In this document: positions 26,687 through 35,490 of the stretch, piece after piece
Layout of the letters: each line of letters opens with the position of its first letter
Position numbering within the stretch: the stretch's first letter is position 1
Source of the DNA: Gammaproteobacteria bacterium
GTDB taxonomy: Bacteria; Pseudomonadota; Gammaproteobacteria; Pseudomonadales; Azotimanducaceae
Assembly: GCA_028821515.1 (NCBI GenBank)
Contig: JAPPGA010000004.1
Location: forward strand, 33,215-97,214
Reading direction: 5' to 3'
DNA: 64,000 nt
Notes under the pieces: model-generated
What the model was told of the DNA's origin: nothing
The model's database searches: none
What the model saw: only the letters and a program-made list of their open reading frames with translations
Position numbers and translations under genes: made by a program

Positions 26687-26932
26687 ATGCCTGCGCCCAT
26701 CCCCGCTGCGGACTTCGAAATCGACGCGGTCGGACTCGTCTGTCCGGAGCCGCTCATGATCGTGCGCAACAAGGTAAGGGAGATGCAGCCGGGCGAGACG
26801 GTCCATATCGTTGCCACGGATCCATCGACAACCCGTGACTTTCGGAACTTCTGCCGATTCATGGGTCACGAGCTGCGCGAGCTGGGGGCGTCGGGGCCCC
26901 GGCTGGAATTCGTCATCGAGAAGCGGGCGTGA
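26687..26932 (+). CDS. tusA: TusA sulfur carrier
   Basis: The 81-residue product has the TusA/SirA signature GLVCPEPLMIVRNKVREMQP with the acceptor cysteine C19 and the CPxP motif. TusA receives persulfide sulfur from a cysteine desulfurase and passes it to TusD of the TusBCD complex for 2-thiouridine synthesis in tRNA. The partners tusDCBE are at 55169-56480. ATG 26687 has GAGGG in front. It overlaps the next gene by 4 bp (GTGA). Confidence 0.92.
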   Translation: MPAPIPAADFEIDAVGLVCPEPLMIVRNKVREMQPGETVHIVATDPSTTRDFRNFCRFMGHELRELGASGPRLEFVIEKRA

Positions 26933-27375
26933 GCTTCTACTTCGCCTATGGCAGCAACATGAACCCGCATCGTGTGACCGAACGCGGCATCGGTTTCGAC
27001 CGCGTCAGCGCGGCGCGGGCGCCGGGTTTCCAGGTGCGGTTCGAGAAGCGCTCGCGCCTGCAGCCGGAAGCCGGGCACGCCAACCTGGCATACAGCAAGA
27101 GGGGCGTGGCGGAAGGCGTCCTCTATCGGCTGACCGATGACGCCCAGATCGTGAAGATGGACCCCTACGAGGGCGTGCCTGTCCACTACAGCCGCGATTC
27201 GATTCTTGTCGAGACAGAGCACGGCTCCACCTGGGCATGGACTTATTTTGCCAACCGCGCCGTGATCGCGTCGGATCTCAAGCCGCCGCCCTGGTACGTG
27301 GCGCACATGACGGCCGGCGAACAGTATCTCTCGGCCGAATACACCGCCTGGCTGCGCTCCGTCGAATGCCTCTGA
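26929..27375 (+). CDS. Gamma-glutamylcyclotransferase-like protein
   Basis: The 148-residue product begins with FYFAYGSNMNP, the nucleotide-like loop that defines the GGCT/AIG2 fold. Further motifs are GVAEGVLYRLTDD and the acidic site residue in MDPYEGVPVHY. Enzymes of this fold cyclise gamma-glutamyl amines or peptides to 5-oxoproline. A GTG start overlaps the tusA stop, implying coupling. The substrate is not known. Confidence 0.85.
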   Translation: MSFYFAYGSNMNPHRVTERGIGFDRVSAARAPGFQVRFEKRSRLQPEAGHANLAYSKRGVAEGVLYRLTDDAQIVKMDPYEGVPVHYSRDSILVETEHGSTWAWTYFANRAVIASDLKPPPWYVAHMTAGEQYLSAEYTAWLRSVECL

Positions 27376-27430
27376 AAGCCTGTCCGCATCGCTGGCGAAA
27401 CCGCCGGCTTCCCGTCGCACCCGCCTGACG

Positions 27431-28510
27431 TTGGCCGAGAACTGCGACACGGTAGTCATCGGCGCGGGTGTGATCGGGCTCGCGGTGGCGCGGGAGCTCG
27501 CCATGGCCGGGCGCGAAGTGCTGATACTGGAGCGCAACGCGCTGATCGGCGCGGAGACCAGCAGCCGCAACTCGGAAGTGATCCACGCCGGAATCTACTA
27601 CCCGACGGGATCGGTCAAGGCCGAGACGTGCGTACGTGGAAAGGCGCTACTGTACGACTACTGCGATCGGCGGCACGTGCCGTACAACCGCGTCGGCAAG
27701 CTCATCGTGGCGACCACCGAGGCACAACTGGACGTGCTGCGCGGCTATCAGCGCCAGGCGCTGCGCAACGGCGTCGGCGAACTGCCCTGGCTGGACCGCG
27801 GCGACGTGGCGCGCCTCGAACCCGAGGTCCGATGCCTGGCGGGAATCTTCTCGGAAACGACCGGTGTCATCGACAGCCATGCCTTCATGCTGAGCCTGCA
27901 CGGAGACGTGGAAGCGCACGGCGGGATCGTGTCGTTCCACACCGAAGTCACGGATCTGGATCGGGAAGACGGCCGATTGTGCGTGCGTTGCGGCGATTTC
28001 GACCTGGCCGCCGAAATCGTGGTCAATGCCGCGGGACTCGACGCGCCACGGGTCGCGAGTGCCGTCGGCGGCAACTGGCACAGCTACTACGCGAAAGGAC
28101 ACTACTACGCGCTGTCGGGCCGAAGCCCGTTTACCCACCTGGTGTACCCGGTGGCCGAGCCCGGTGGCCTTGGCGTGCACGTGACCCTGGACATGGCCGG
28201 CCAAGCCCGTTTCGGTCCCGATGTCGTGTGGATCGATGAGGCCGACTATGCTTTCGACGCGGCGAATCGGGACAGTTTCGTCGAGGCCATCCGGACGTAC
28301 TACCCGGGGCTCGATCCCGATCGGCTGCACCCCGACTACACGGGCATCCGTCCCAAGCTCGCGCCCGCCGGGAGCCCAACGTCGGACTTCGTCATCGAGG
28401 GCCCGGCGGAACACGGAATCCCGGGCCTCGTCAATCTGCTCGGGATCGAATCGCCGGGAATCACGTCGTCCTTCGCCATAGCGGAACGGGTGGCGCGCCT
28501 TCTGGCCTAG
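27431..28510 (+). CDS. FAD-dependent oxidoreductase, LhgO (L-2-hydroxyglutarate oxidase)-like
   Basis: The 359-residue DAO-family flavoprotein starts at TTG 27431. Landmarks are the dinucleotide-binding VIGAGVIGLAVARELA, the ERN segment, SSRNSEVIHAGIYYPTGS (typical for LhgO relatives), and the C-terminal FAD-contacting GIESPGITSSFAIAERVA. LhgO oxidises L-2-hydroxyglutarate to 2-oxoglutarate and feeds the quinone pool. Orthology is likely but not certain, as other DAO enzymes share these motifs. It follows the cyclotransferase gene by 55 bp. Confidence 0.8.
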   Translation: MAENCDTVVIGAGVIGLAVARELAMAGREVLILERNALIGAETSSRNSEVIHAGIYYPTGSVKAETCVRGKALLYDYCDRRHVPYNRVGKLIVATTEAQLDVLRGYQRQALRNGVGELPWLDRGDVARLEPEVRCLAGIFSETTGVIDSHAFMLSLHGDVEAHGGIVSFHTEVTDLDREDGRLCVRCGDFDLAAEIVVNAAGLDAPRVASAVGGNWHSYYAKGHYYALSGRSPFTHLVYPVAEPGGLGVHVTLDMAGQARFGPDVVWIDEADYAFDAANRDSFVEAIRTYYPGLDPDRLHPDYTGIRPKLAPAGSPTSDFVIEGPAEHGIPGLVNLLGIESPGITSSFAIAERVARLLA

Positions 28511-28525
28511 TGCCGGTCGAGTGCC

Positions 28526-29419
28526 CTAGTCGGTTTCTCGCTCGACGGACGAAGTATGTGCATCGAGGAACCGGCGCAGGTGGCCGGTCAGAATCTCCGG
28601 CTGGTCTATCGGGATGAGGGTGCGACTGTCGTCGATCCATGCGAGTTCCGCGTTCGGAAAGTGCGTGACCAGTCGTTCCGCGTGTGCCGGCGGCATCAGC
28701 CTGTCGTCGCGTGCCCACACGATGAGAACCGGTCCGCGGTAATCCTTTTGTCGCCCTGCCCATTCCAAGAGTTGCCTGCTGGTCAGCGCGGTTCGGAGGT
28801 ACTTGCCGAGGTCGTGTCGGATCCTCGAGTCGTGGCGTGCCGGTGCGATCCAATTCATGAAGAGGTGATCTGGCACGCCCTTCTTCGACAGGCTGCCGAA
28901 GGTGAACGAGAGCCGTCGGATCCGGCGTGACCGCAATGACTGCACGGCGAGAAAGATGCCACCGGGCAGAAAAGCGCTGAGTCTCAGCAACCGGCCGGGA
29001 AGACCGGGGGGATAGTTGTCGAACGCTTCGCATGAGACGAGCACGAGGTTCGCCACACGGGTCGAACGGCCCGGCCAGACGACCAGTTGCGCGCCGCCCC
29101 AGTCGTTGCAGACGAGTGTGACGTCGCTTAGTTGCAGCTCCTTGAGAAAGTCGGCAATCAGCTTTGCGAGCGAACCCAGGCTCAGGTCCGCCGTTTCTGG
29201 CATGGGGCGAGGGTGGGCGCCGAACGGCAGTTCGGGAACGATGCATCGGTAGCGATGCCGAAGATCGTCCACCACCTGCGACCACAATGTGCCGTTCATC
29301 AGCACGCCATGCAGGAACACGACGACGGGTCCGTCGCCGCCTGTGTCGGAGTAGAGGAATCCCGCCTCGGTCGGTCCTTCGAGTCGCCTCCGCGGCTCCG
29401 GCTCGACTGGGCTGGGCAC
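28526..29419 (-). CDS. Alpha/beta hydrolase (haloalkane dehalogenase-like) lacking the catalytic histidine
   Basis: GTG 29419 overlaps the stop of the upstream aminotransferase by one base (TAGTG) and gives 297 residues. The oxyanion segment VVVFLHGVLMNG and the nucleophile elbow VCNDWGGAQ (D106) resemble the aspartate-nucleophile hydrolases. A cap region and the acid strand VLIVWARDDRLMPPAHAE follow. Where the family has G-H-F before the ...DQP motif, this protein reads SRTLIPIDQP, with T267 at the histidine position. It may be inactive or use another base. Substrate unknown. Confidence 0.75.
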   Translation of the reverse strand: MPSPVEPEPRRRLEGPTEAGFLYSDTGGDGPVVVFLHGVLMNGTLWSQVVDDLRHRYRCIVPELPFGAHPRPMPETADLSLGSLAKLIADFLKELQLSDVTLVCNDWGGAQLVVWPGRSTRVANLVLVSCEAFDNYPPGLPGRLLRLSAFLPGGIFLAVQSLRSRRIRRLSFTFGSLSKKGVPDHLFMNWIAPARHDSRIRHDLGKYLRTALTSRQLLEWAGRQKDYRGPVLIVWARDDRLMPPAHAERLVTHFPNAELAWIDDSRTLIPIDQPEILTGHLRRFLDAHTSSVERETD

Positions 29420-30699
29420 TACGCCTGGCGGTAGCGCGCCAGGAAGCGTTCCATCCGGCCGATGGCGTCCGTCAGTTCGTCGACCCTCGGCAGGAACACG
29501 AGACGTATATGGTCCGGCTTCGGCCAGTTGAAGCCGGTCCCCTGGATCACGAGGATGTGCTCCTCGCGCAGCAGGTCGAGAACGAATCGCTCGTCGTCGG
29601 AAATATTGAAGCGTTTCGCATCGATTCGCGGGAACAGGTAGAGCGCTCCCCTGGGCTTGACGCACGAGACGCCGGGGATCGCTTCCACTAGCGCGTGGGC
29701 ATGGGTGCGCTGCTCTTCAAGCCTCCCGCCGGGACGGATCAGCGCTTCGATGCTCTGGGTGCCGCCGAGTGCGGTCTGGATCGCGTGTTGCGTCGGCACG
29801 TTGGCGCAGAGCCGCATCGACGCCAGGATGTCGAGCCCCTCCATGTAGTCGGCGGCGCGGCGCTTGGCCCCGCTCACCACCATCCAGCCCGTGCGAAAAC
29901 CCGGTGCCCGGTACGCTTTCGACAGGCCGTTGAACGTGATCGTGAGCACATCGGCCGGAATGGAAGCGAGGGGGATGTACTGCGCGTCGTCGTAGATGAC
30001 CTTGGCGTATATCTCGTCCGCCAGGACGACCAGGTCGCGCTGTTCGGCCCAGCGCACCAGTTCCGTCAGGCAGCCGCGTTCGTAGACCGCGCCCGTGGGA
30101 TTGTTCGGATTGATAATGACGATGGCCTTGGTGCGCCGCGTCGTCTTCGCGCGAATGTCGGCCATGTCGGGCATCCAGCCCGCGCCCTCGTCGCACATGT
30201 AGTGCACCGGCACGCCGCCGGCAAGGCGCGTGACCGCGGTCCATAGTGGGTAGTCCGGCGCAGGGATAAGCACCTCGTCGCCATCGTTCAGCAACCCCTG
30301 CACGGCCATGCCGATCAGTTCGCTCACGCCGTTGCCGATGTAGATGTCGTCGACCTCCACGTCTGGAATGTCCAGTTGCTGGCAGTGCTGCATGATCGCC
30401 TTGCGGGCCGAGAAAATGCCCTTGGAGTCGGCGTAGCCCTGGCTCTCGGGAAGGTTGTGAATGACGTCGCGCAGGATTTCGTCCGGGGTCTCGAAACCGA
30501 ATGGCGCGGTGTTGCCGAGATTGAGCTTCAGGATCCGGTGGCCTTCCTCCTCGAGCCGGTGTGCTTCGTGGAGGACGGGTCCGCGTATCTCGTAACAGAC
30601 ATCGTCGAGCTTCGTCGACTTCACGAAGTCACGCCGGGGCTGCGCCAGGGCGGTGACCTCGGCGCCGCCGATATTTGCCGTCTTGTCAGTGCTTTGCAC
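29419..30699 (-). CDS. alaA: AlaA-like glutamate-pyruvate aminotransferase
   Basis: The class I aminotransferase contains KLDDVCYEIRGPVLHEAHRL, GNTAPFGFETPDEIL, SQGYADSKGIFSARKAI, the NPNNPTGAVY loop, and the PLP lysine in FNGLSKAYRAPGFRTGW. This order is that of E. coli AlaA. GTG 30699 yields 426 residues. A GTG about 75 bp further in would start at KSTKLDDVCYE, which aligns best with E. coli AlaA (about 405 residues), so the start is uncertain. The enzyme makes alanine from pyruvate and glutamate. Divergent from msrB. Confidence 0.88.
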   Translation of the reverse strand: MQSTDKTANIGGAEVTALAQPRRDFVKSTKLDDVCYEIRGPVLHEAHRLEEEGHRILKLNLGNTAPFGFETPDEILRDVIHNLPESQGYADSKGIFSARKAIMQHCQQLDIPDVEVDDIYIGNGVSELIGMAVQGLLNDGDEVLIPAPDYPLWTAVTRLAGGVPVHYMCDEGAGWMPDMADIRAKTTRRTKAIVIINPNNPTGAVYERGCLTELVRWAEQRDLVVLADEIYAKVIYDDAQYIPLASIPADVLTITFNGLSKAYRAPGFRTGWMVVSGAKRRAADYMEGLDILASMRLCANVPTQHAIQTALGGTQSIEALIRPGGRLEEQRTHAHALVEAIPGVSCVKPRGALYLFPRIDAKRFNISDDERFVLDLLREEHILVIQGTGFNWPKPDHIRLVFLPRVDELTDAIGRMERFLARYRQA

Positions 30700-30768
30700 G
30701 TCCGGTGACCCCGCGTAGAATCCTGCCGAGGCGATGGGGCCGCGAAGTTTAGCAGGGGCCGGTGACGT

Positions 30769-31179
30769 ATGCATAAGGCTGAAGACGACCAGAAAGTCCA
30801 GAAAACAGAGGATGAATGGCGCCAGGAACTGACGCCCGTTGATTTCGAAATCACCCGCCGCGGCGGCACGGAACCCGCCTTCACCGGCATCTACTGGGAC
30901 ACCAAGACCAGGGGCACCTACAACTGCAAGTGCTGCGACGCGCCGCTGTTCGACTCTGAAACAAAGTACGACTCGGGCACGGGCTGGCCCAGCTTCTACC
31001 AGCCGGTCTCGAAGGACGCGGTGATGATGCGGGAGGACAGGTCGCTCTTCATGCGCCGCATAGAAGTGCTCTGCGCCAACTGCGACGCCCACCTGGGGCA
31101 TGTTTTCAACGACGGCCCGGATCCGACGGGCCTCCGCTACTGCATGAACTCCGCATCCCTCGATCTCGAGGAGGGCTGA
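30769..31179 (+). CDS. msrB: Peptide-methionine (R)-S-oxide reductase MsrB
   Basis: The 136-residue product has all MsrB marks: [19 protein letters not shown], zinc cysteines C53/C56 and C102/C105, [20 protein letters not shown] and the catalytic C125 in [11 protein letters not shown]. It repairs oxidised methionine in proteins in the cytoplasm. Length is normal. It is divergently placed from alaA with only 69 bp between. Confidence 0.96.
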   Translation: MHKAEDDQKVQKTEDEWRQELTPVDFEITRRGGTEPAFTGIYWDTKTRGTYNCKCCDAPLFDSETKYDSGTGWPSFYQPVSKDAVMMREDRSLFMRRIEVLCANCDAHLGHVFNDGPDPTGLRYCMNSASLDLEEG

Positions 31180-31248
31180 ACGCCCTTCGCTCGCCTGCTG
31201 ATTCCCGGCAGGAATCCGGGTCAATCGGTCAACGTGATCGAAAGATCG

Positions 31249-31287
31249 GTTGCACAATAATGAGCATCATGTTCATAATTGTGCAAC
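31249..31287. promoter_or_regulatory. 39-bp palindromic operator with embedded promoter, upstream of the BlaI-type repressor
   Basis: GTTGCACAAT at 31249-31258 is perfectly mirrored by ATTGTGCAAC at 31278-31287, and the 19 bases between are also nearly symmetric (ATGA.CAT.ATG.TCAT). In all, 17 of 19 base pairs match. TTGCAC (31250-31255) and CATAAT (31274-31279), 18 bp apart, would make a -35/-10 pair buried in the operator, so repressor binding would block transcription. The repressor gene begins 22 bp downstream. Confidence 0.75.
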
Positions 31288-31308
31288 AGGTCTGCGGAGT
31301 TGTACCTC

Positions 31309-31698
31309 ATGGACTTCCCGAAAAAGCTCGCGCGGCGTGAACAGGAAGCATGGGAGGCGCTTCATCGTCTTGCTCCCTGCACCGCCTTGGAACTCCAGGA
31401 GGAGATAGGAGGCACCTATTCCGGCACCCGTGCCGTGCTCTCACGCCTCGTCTCCAAGGGCCTGGCGAATCACCGCTACGATGGTCCCCGCTACATCTAC
31501 GAGCCTGTCCAGGACTCGTCGTCGGCGGGACAGACCGCATTGCGCGAGATCGTGACCACGTTCTTCAGGGGCAGCAATGCGGAGGCATTGAGCGCGCTGC
31601 TGGCGATTTCCAAGGACGCCGTCGACGACGAGGAACTGGACCGCCTCCAGGAGATGGTTTCGGCTGCGAGGCGGAGCAGGGAGAGCGACGATGCTTGA
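31309..31698 (+). CDS. BlaI/MecI-family transcriptional repressor
   Basis: The 129-residue product has an N-terminal winged helix (ARREQEAWEALHRLAPCTAL, then SGTRAVLSRLVSKGLANHRY, DGPRYIYEPV) and a C-terminal dimer helix pair (IVTTFFRGSNAEALSALLAI). These are the marks of BlaI/MecI/CopY repressors, which are cleaved or released by a BlaR1/MecR1 protease in response to a ligand. It overlaps the M56 protease gene by 8 bp. A palindromic operator lies just upstream, so autoregulation of the whole pump operon is likely. Confidence 0.88.
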   Translation: MDFPKKLARREQEAWEALHRLAPCTALELQEEIGGTYSGTRAVLSRLVSKGLANHRYDGPRYIYEPVQDSSSAGQTALREIVTTFFRGSNAEALSALLAISKDAVDDEELDRLQEMVSAARRSRESDDA

Positions 31699-33352
31699 AC
31701 TCGTCATTGCCTTCCTGGTCAAGTCGACTGTCATCCTCGCCCTCGCGTTGTGCATCTGTAGCCTGAAGCGGCTGTCGGCCGCGGAACGGCACGCCGTGGC
31801 CGGGACCAGCCTGGTCGCAGTGGCCGTCCTCGCATTGCTTACCCTGCTACCGGATCGCGTCCGTGTTCCGGAATGGTCGGTGACGCTGCCGGTGATCCCT
31901 ATCGAGGACGCGCCGATGCTGGCGGGCGATCTGAATTCGGTCGATGCGTCCGTTGCAGCCACGGTGGCTTCGCCCGCGACTCCCGCAGGAATGATCGACT
32001 GGCGGTTCTGGGGGTTGAGCATCTACGTGGTAGTTGCAGTTGCCTTGGGACTGTCGACGTTTGGCGGACGGCGCAGGGTCGCCCACTATGCACGTCGCCT
32101 GCCGGTCTGGCGGGGCCGTGCTTTCGCACCGAACACCATCGATGTCCGCGCCGATGAAGGCGGAACCCCGTGGACCTGGGGGCACGTTCGTCCCGTCGTC
32201 GTGCTTCCCCGGGACTTCGAGAACTGGCCACGCCAAGAGCAGGACGCGGTGCTGGCGCACGAACTGGGCCATATCCGTCGCCGCGACTGCCTGACGGACG
32301 GACTTTCTCGCTGGCTCTGCAACCTGTTCTGGTTCCAGCCGCTGATGTGGGTGGTCTGGCTGCGCCAGCGCAGGTACGCCGAGGAAGCCTGCGACGACGC
32401 CGCGCTCGAGCGTGGCACCGACCCCTGCGACTACGCCGAGACACTGCTGGCGGTCGCCCGCCGCAACCACCAGGCCAGGCCGATGGGACTTTATGCGGGT
32501 CGCGGCAGCCTGCGCGTCCGATTACGGTCCATACTTCATCGGGGGATCCGGCGCAGCCGGATGACCTTCGTCAAGCGAGGGCTGTTGTCGGCCGGTGCGA
32601 TGGGAGTGGTCCTCGCCGCAAGCGCATGCTCCGTCGTGACGAACCGATTCGAAGACGCCGGTCAGCAGATGATCGAGTCGGCTGCAGACGAAATCGTCCG
32701 CGACATCTTCGTCTTCGTCTACCGTACTCACCTTACGGGTCCGACTCCGGAGGACGCGAGTTACCTTGAGGATCGGTTGACGAACGTGAGCCGCGCGAGG
32801 CCCGTCTACGCGGAGCGTCTGGGAATCCAGCGCGGGCATCGGGAGATTGAGGCCGTTGTCATCGCCGTGGAGGGCTTGAGTCCTTGGGCCGAAACATCGG
32901 CACGGGCGGTGTGGCCTCTCGAGCAGGGCGAGTACATTGCCCCCTGCGACCATCGCGAGGGCCGGCGGGTTGTAGTGATCGGCGGGCCAGTCAGGGACCG
33001 GTTGTTCGGGGTTGGAGAAGCCGCACTTGGCCGGGAGATCGTCATCCACGGCCAGCCCTTCCGGGTCAAGGGTGTGCTCGCTCCCCATCCCCCTTTCGTG
33101 GGCATTGATGGGTTTCCAGACCCCGATCATCTCGCAACTGCGCTGGCGACGCGCGTGTACGTCCCGTTCCGTGCCGGCACCGAAATGTTCTTCGGGGGCG
33201 TAAGGCCAGGTCAATTGCGCGTGGCTGTCCACGACCAGGGTGGAGTCAACGAGACCGCGACCGAAATCCGTGACCTACTCCAGGTCCGGTACGGCGATCC
33301 CTGGAAAGTAATCGTCGAAACACTCACCGTTCCGACGCCAGACGGCGTTTGA
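31691..33352 (+). CDS. BlaR1/MecR1-like M56 metalloprotease with a MacB-type periplasmic sensor domain
   Basis: The 553-residue product has membrane helices at about 3-24, 38-53, 107-122 and 297-314. The zinc protease site HELGH is at 190-194, with the downstream EEACD motif at 231-235. This is the M56 layout of BlaR1. After the last helix the usual penicillin-binding-like sensor is absent. Instead residues 330-553 resemble the MacB periplasmic core domain. WPLEQGEYI, VVVIGGPVRDRLF, GEAALGREIVIHGQPFRVKG, VLAPHP and VYVPFRAGTEMFFG align in order with the neighbouring macB1 product (WPLAEGTYL, VAVIGPTIRDRLF, DEAALGQHVDINGLPFVVRG, VLAPHP, IHIPFETGANLVFG). It probably senses what the pump senses and relieves BlaI repression. 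Confidence 0.82.
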   Translation: MLELVIAFLVKSTVILALALCICSLKRLSAAERHAVAGTSLVAVAVLALLTLLPDRVRVPEWSVTLPVIPIEDAPMLAGDLNSVDASVAATVASPATPAGMIDWRFWGLSIYVVVAVALGLSTFGGRRRVAHYARRLPVWRGRAFAPNTIDVRADEGGTPWTWGHVRPVVVLPRDFENWPRQEQDAVLAHELGHIRRRDCLTDGLSRWLCNLFWFQPLMWVVWLRQRRYAEEACDDAALERGTDPCDYAETLLAVARRNHQARPMGLYAGRGSLRVRLRSILHRGIRRSRMTFVKRGLLSAGAMGVVLAASACSVVTNRFEDAGQQMIESAADEIVRDIFVFVYRTHLTGPTPEDASYLEDRLTNVSRARPVYAERLGIQRGHREIEAVVIAVEGLSPWAETSARAVWPLEQGEYIAPCDHREGRRVVVIGGPVRDRLFGVGEAALGREIVIHGQPFRVKGVLAPHPPFVGIDGFPDPDHLATALATRVYVPFRAGTEMFFGGVRPGQLRVAVHDQGGVNETATEIRDLLQVRYGDPWKVIVETLTVPTPDGV

Positions 33353-33361
33353 AGGGCCGCC

Positions 33362-35371
33362 GTGACGCCAGAAGCGATGGACCGTAACGGTGCTGAGCCG
33401 CTGGTCGAACTATCCGGCGTCGGCCGCGTGTTCGAAGGAGAGGGCGAGGAACAGGTTCGCGCCCTGGACGGAATCTCGTTGCGCATCCACGCTGGCGAGT
33501 TCGTCTGTGTCACCGGCCCGTCGGGGTCTGGCAAATCCACGCTCATGCACATCATTGGCTGCCTCGACCGTGCTACGGAAGGGGATTGCCGGATCGCCGG
33601 AACCGACGTCGAGACCCTCGACGACGACGGGCTCGCCGTCCTGCGCCGGCAGGCCTTCGGGTTCGTGTTCCAGTCCTACAACCTGCTGGAGTCGCTGTCC
33701 GCGGCGGCCAATGTTGAACTGCCGGCGACGTATGCCGGGCTTCGGGCGGGCCAACGCCATGCCCGGGCGCGCGAGATTCTGGAGACACTCGGTCTCGGCG
33801 ACCGCCCGGATCACCGGCCGGCGGAACTGTCCGGCGGCGAACAGCAGCGGGTCGCCATAGCCAGGGCGCTGATGAACGGCGCCAGGGTCATCCTCGCGGA
33901 CGAACCGACAGGAGCGATAGACACAGAACAGGGCGCCGAAGTACTGAATCTGCTGGAGGCCCTGGCCGAGCGGGGCCACGCGGTGGTCGTGGTGTCCCAT
34001 GACCGGGCGGTGGCGGACCGGGCGCATCGCGTGGTCGAACTCGTCGATGGGCGCGTCGTCTCGGACTCCGGCGCATCGCTTGCGGAATCCCCCGGTTCCG
34101 CTCCCGATCCACAGACGCCACATCGAACCACGATTCCGTGGCTGGCGGCGGTTCGCCACGGGTTGGTGGCGTTGCGGACGTCCGGACTCCGCGGAGCGCT
34201 CACCGTCTTCAGCGTGGCGCTGGGGACCTGGTCGGTGCTCGCCCTTCTCGGCCTTTCGGAAGGCGTCCGCCTGGACATTGCCGACGCCATGGAAGAGATG
34301 GGCGCGAACCGGCTCAGTGTCTCGAGCATGGCTTTCGGGAAACCTGGAGAACCGGCGCGGCTGCAACCTCTGACCCTGGCGGACGCCGACGCCATCGCTG
34401 AACGGGTGGCGAACGTCAGTTCGGTGCAGCCGGGCATGTGGGAGCGACTGATGGTCAGTCGCGGCGGTGAGTTGATCGACCCGGTGATCGTGCGGGCGTT
34501 GTCCGTAAACGAGCCGCTCACGCTGCAGAACGCGCCGTGGCCGTTGGCCGAGGGAACCTACCTGTCGGAAGACGACAGGGACGCCGTCGCCCAGGTGGCC
34601 GTGATCGGACCGACGATTCGAGACCGCCTGTTCTCGCCGGACGAGGCTGCCCTGGGCCAGCACGTGGACATCAACGGGTTGCCGTTCGTAGTCAGGGGGG
34701 TGCTGGCGCCGCATCCGCGGAAGATAGGCGAGGGCGAGATGATGTGGTCGGGGCCGAGGGCCCGCGAATGGGATGGAACCGTCATCCACATACCGTTCGA
34801 GACCGGCGCGAATCTCGTCTTTGGCAAGGAGAACCTGAATGGACTAGACGTGTTGCTCACGGATGCTGAGCGGATCGATGAGACTGCGGGAGACATCAAG
34901 GATCTGCTGTTCCGTCACCACGGCATGGATTACGACGTCACGAACGATGCGCTGATCTGGATTTCCGGGAAGAAGCTCAAGGCGATGCACCTGGCGTTGT
35001 TCGGCGCGATCGCCGGGATCGCGCTCGTTCTCGGGGGAATGACCATCGTGGCGGTATCCCTGGCCGGCGTGAGCCAGCGCAGGCGGGAGATCGGCATCCG
35101 CAGGGCCGTCGGCGCCCGCCGGCGCGACATCACGGCCCAGTTCGTGGTGGAGACGGGCGTCGCCACCACGTTCGGCGGTGCGATCGGCGCGCTCTTGAGC
35201 TTCGGGGGAAGTTCGCTTCTGGCCCAGATCACTGGTGCCCCCGTGGCATTCGAGCCCTGGTTCGCGCTCGTCGCCCTGGGTTGCGCCATCGCCACGGGGC
35301 TGGCATTCGGCATCGTCCCCGCCCGGCGCGCGGCGGGGCTCGACCCGGTATCGGCTTTGGCAACGGACTGA
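33362..35371 (+). CDS. MacB-family ABC transporter (ATPase-permease fusion), copy 1
   Basis: The 669-residue product has an N-terminal ATPase (Walker A TGPSGSGKST at 51-60, FVFQSYNLLESL, signature LSGGEQQRVAIARALMN, Walker B VILADEPTG). A membrane helix follows at about 275-295, then a MacB periplasmic core domain (about 300-540) and three C-terminal FtsX-type helices (from about 545, with REIGIRRAVGARRRDI and the end PARRAAGLDPVSALATD). MacB proteins act as mechanotransmitters that expel substrates from the periplasm through MacA and TolC. GTG 33362 was taken (GAAGGG upstream); ATG 33377 is an alternative. The gene follows the sensor protease by 9 bp. Confidence 0.92.
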   Translation: MTPEAMDRNGAEPLVELSGVGRVFEGEGEEQVRALDGISLRIHAGEFVCVTGPSGSGKSTLMHIIGCLDRATEGDCRIAGTDVETLDDDGLAVLRRQAFGFVFQSYNLLESLSAAANVELPATYAGLRAGQRHARAREILETLGLGDRPDHRPAELSGGEQQRVAIARALMNGARVILADEPTGAIDTEQGAEVLNLLEALAERGHAVVVVSHDRAVADRAHRVVELVDGRVVSDSGASLAESPGSAPDPQTPHRTTIPWLAAVRHGLVALRTSGLRGALTVFSVALGTWSVLALLGLSEGVRLDIADAMEEMGANRLSVSSMAFGKPGEPARLQPLTLADADAIAERVANVSSVQPGMWERLMVSRGGELIDPVIVRALSVNEPLTLQNAPWPLAEGTYLSEDDRDAVAQVAVIGPTIRDRLFSPDEAALGQHVDINGLPFVVRGVLAPHPRKIGEGEMMWSGPRAREWDGTVIHIPFETGANLVFGKENLNGLDVLLTDAERIDETAGDIKDLLFRHHGMDYDVTNDALIWISGKKLKAMHLALFGAIAGIALVLGGMTIVAVSLAGVSQRRREIGIRRAVGARRRDITAQFVVETGVATTFGGAIGALLSFGGSSLLAQITGAPVAFEPWFALVALGCAIATGLAFGIVPARRAAGLDPVSALATD

Positions 35372-35490
35372 CAAAGTCGCCTCAATCCATGCCGTCATTC
35401 TTAAGCGACAGCGCTCGTTGGACGCTACACTACCGGCCCGCATGAACCTTCCCCGAATCGAATAGACGAACCGGCAGATGGGAGTTCACC

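Noticed and set aside
31180..31240. Rho-independent terminator after msrB
   Set aside because: A small hairpin (GATTCC-CGGCA-GGAATC) is present, but no run of T follows, so evidence is too weak to list.
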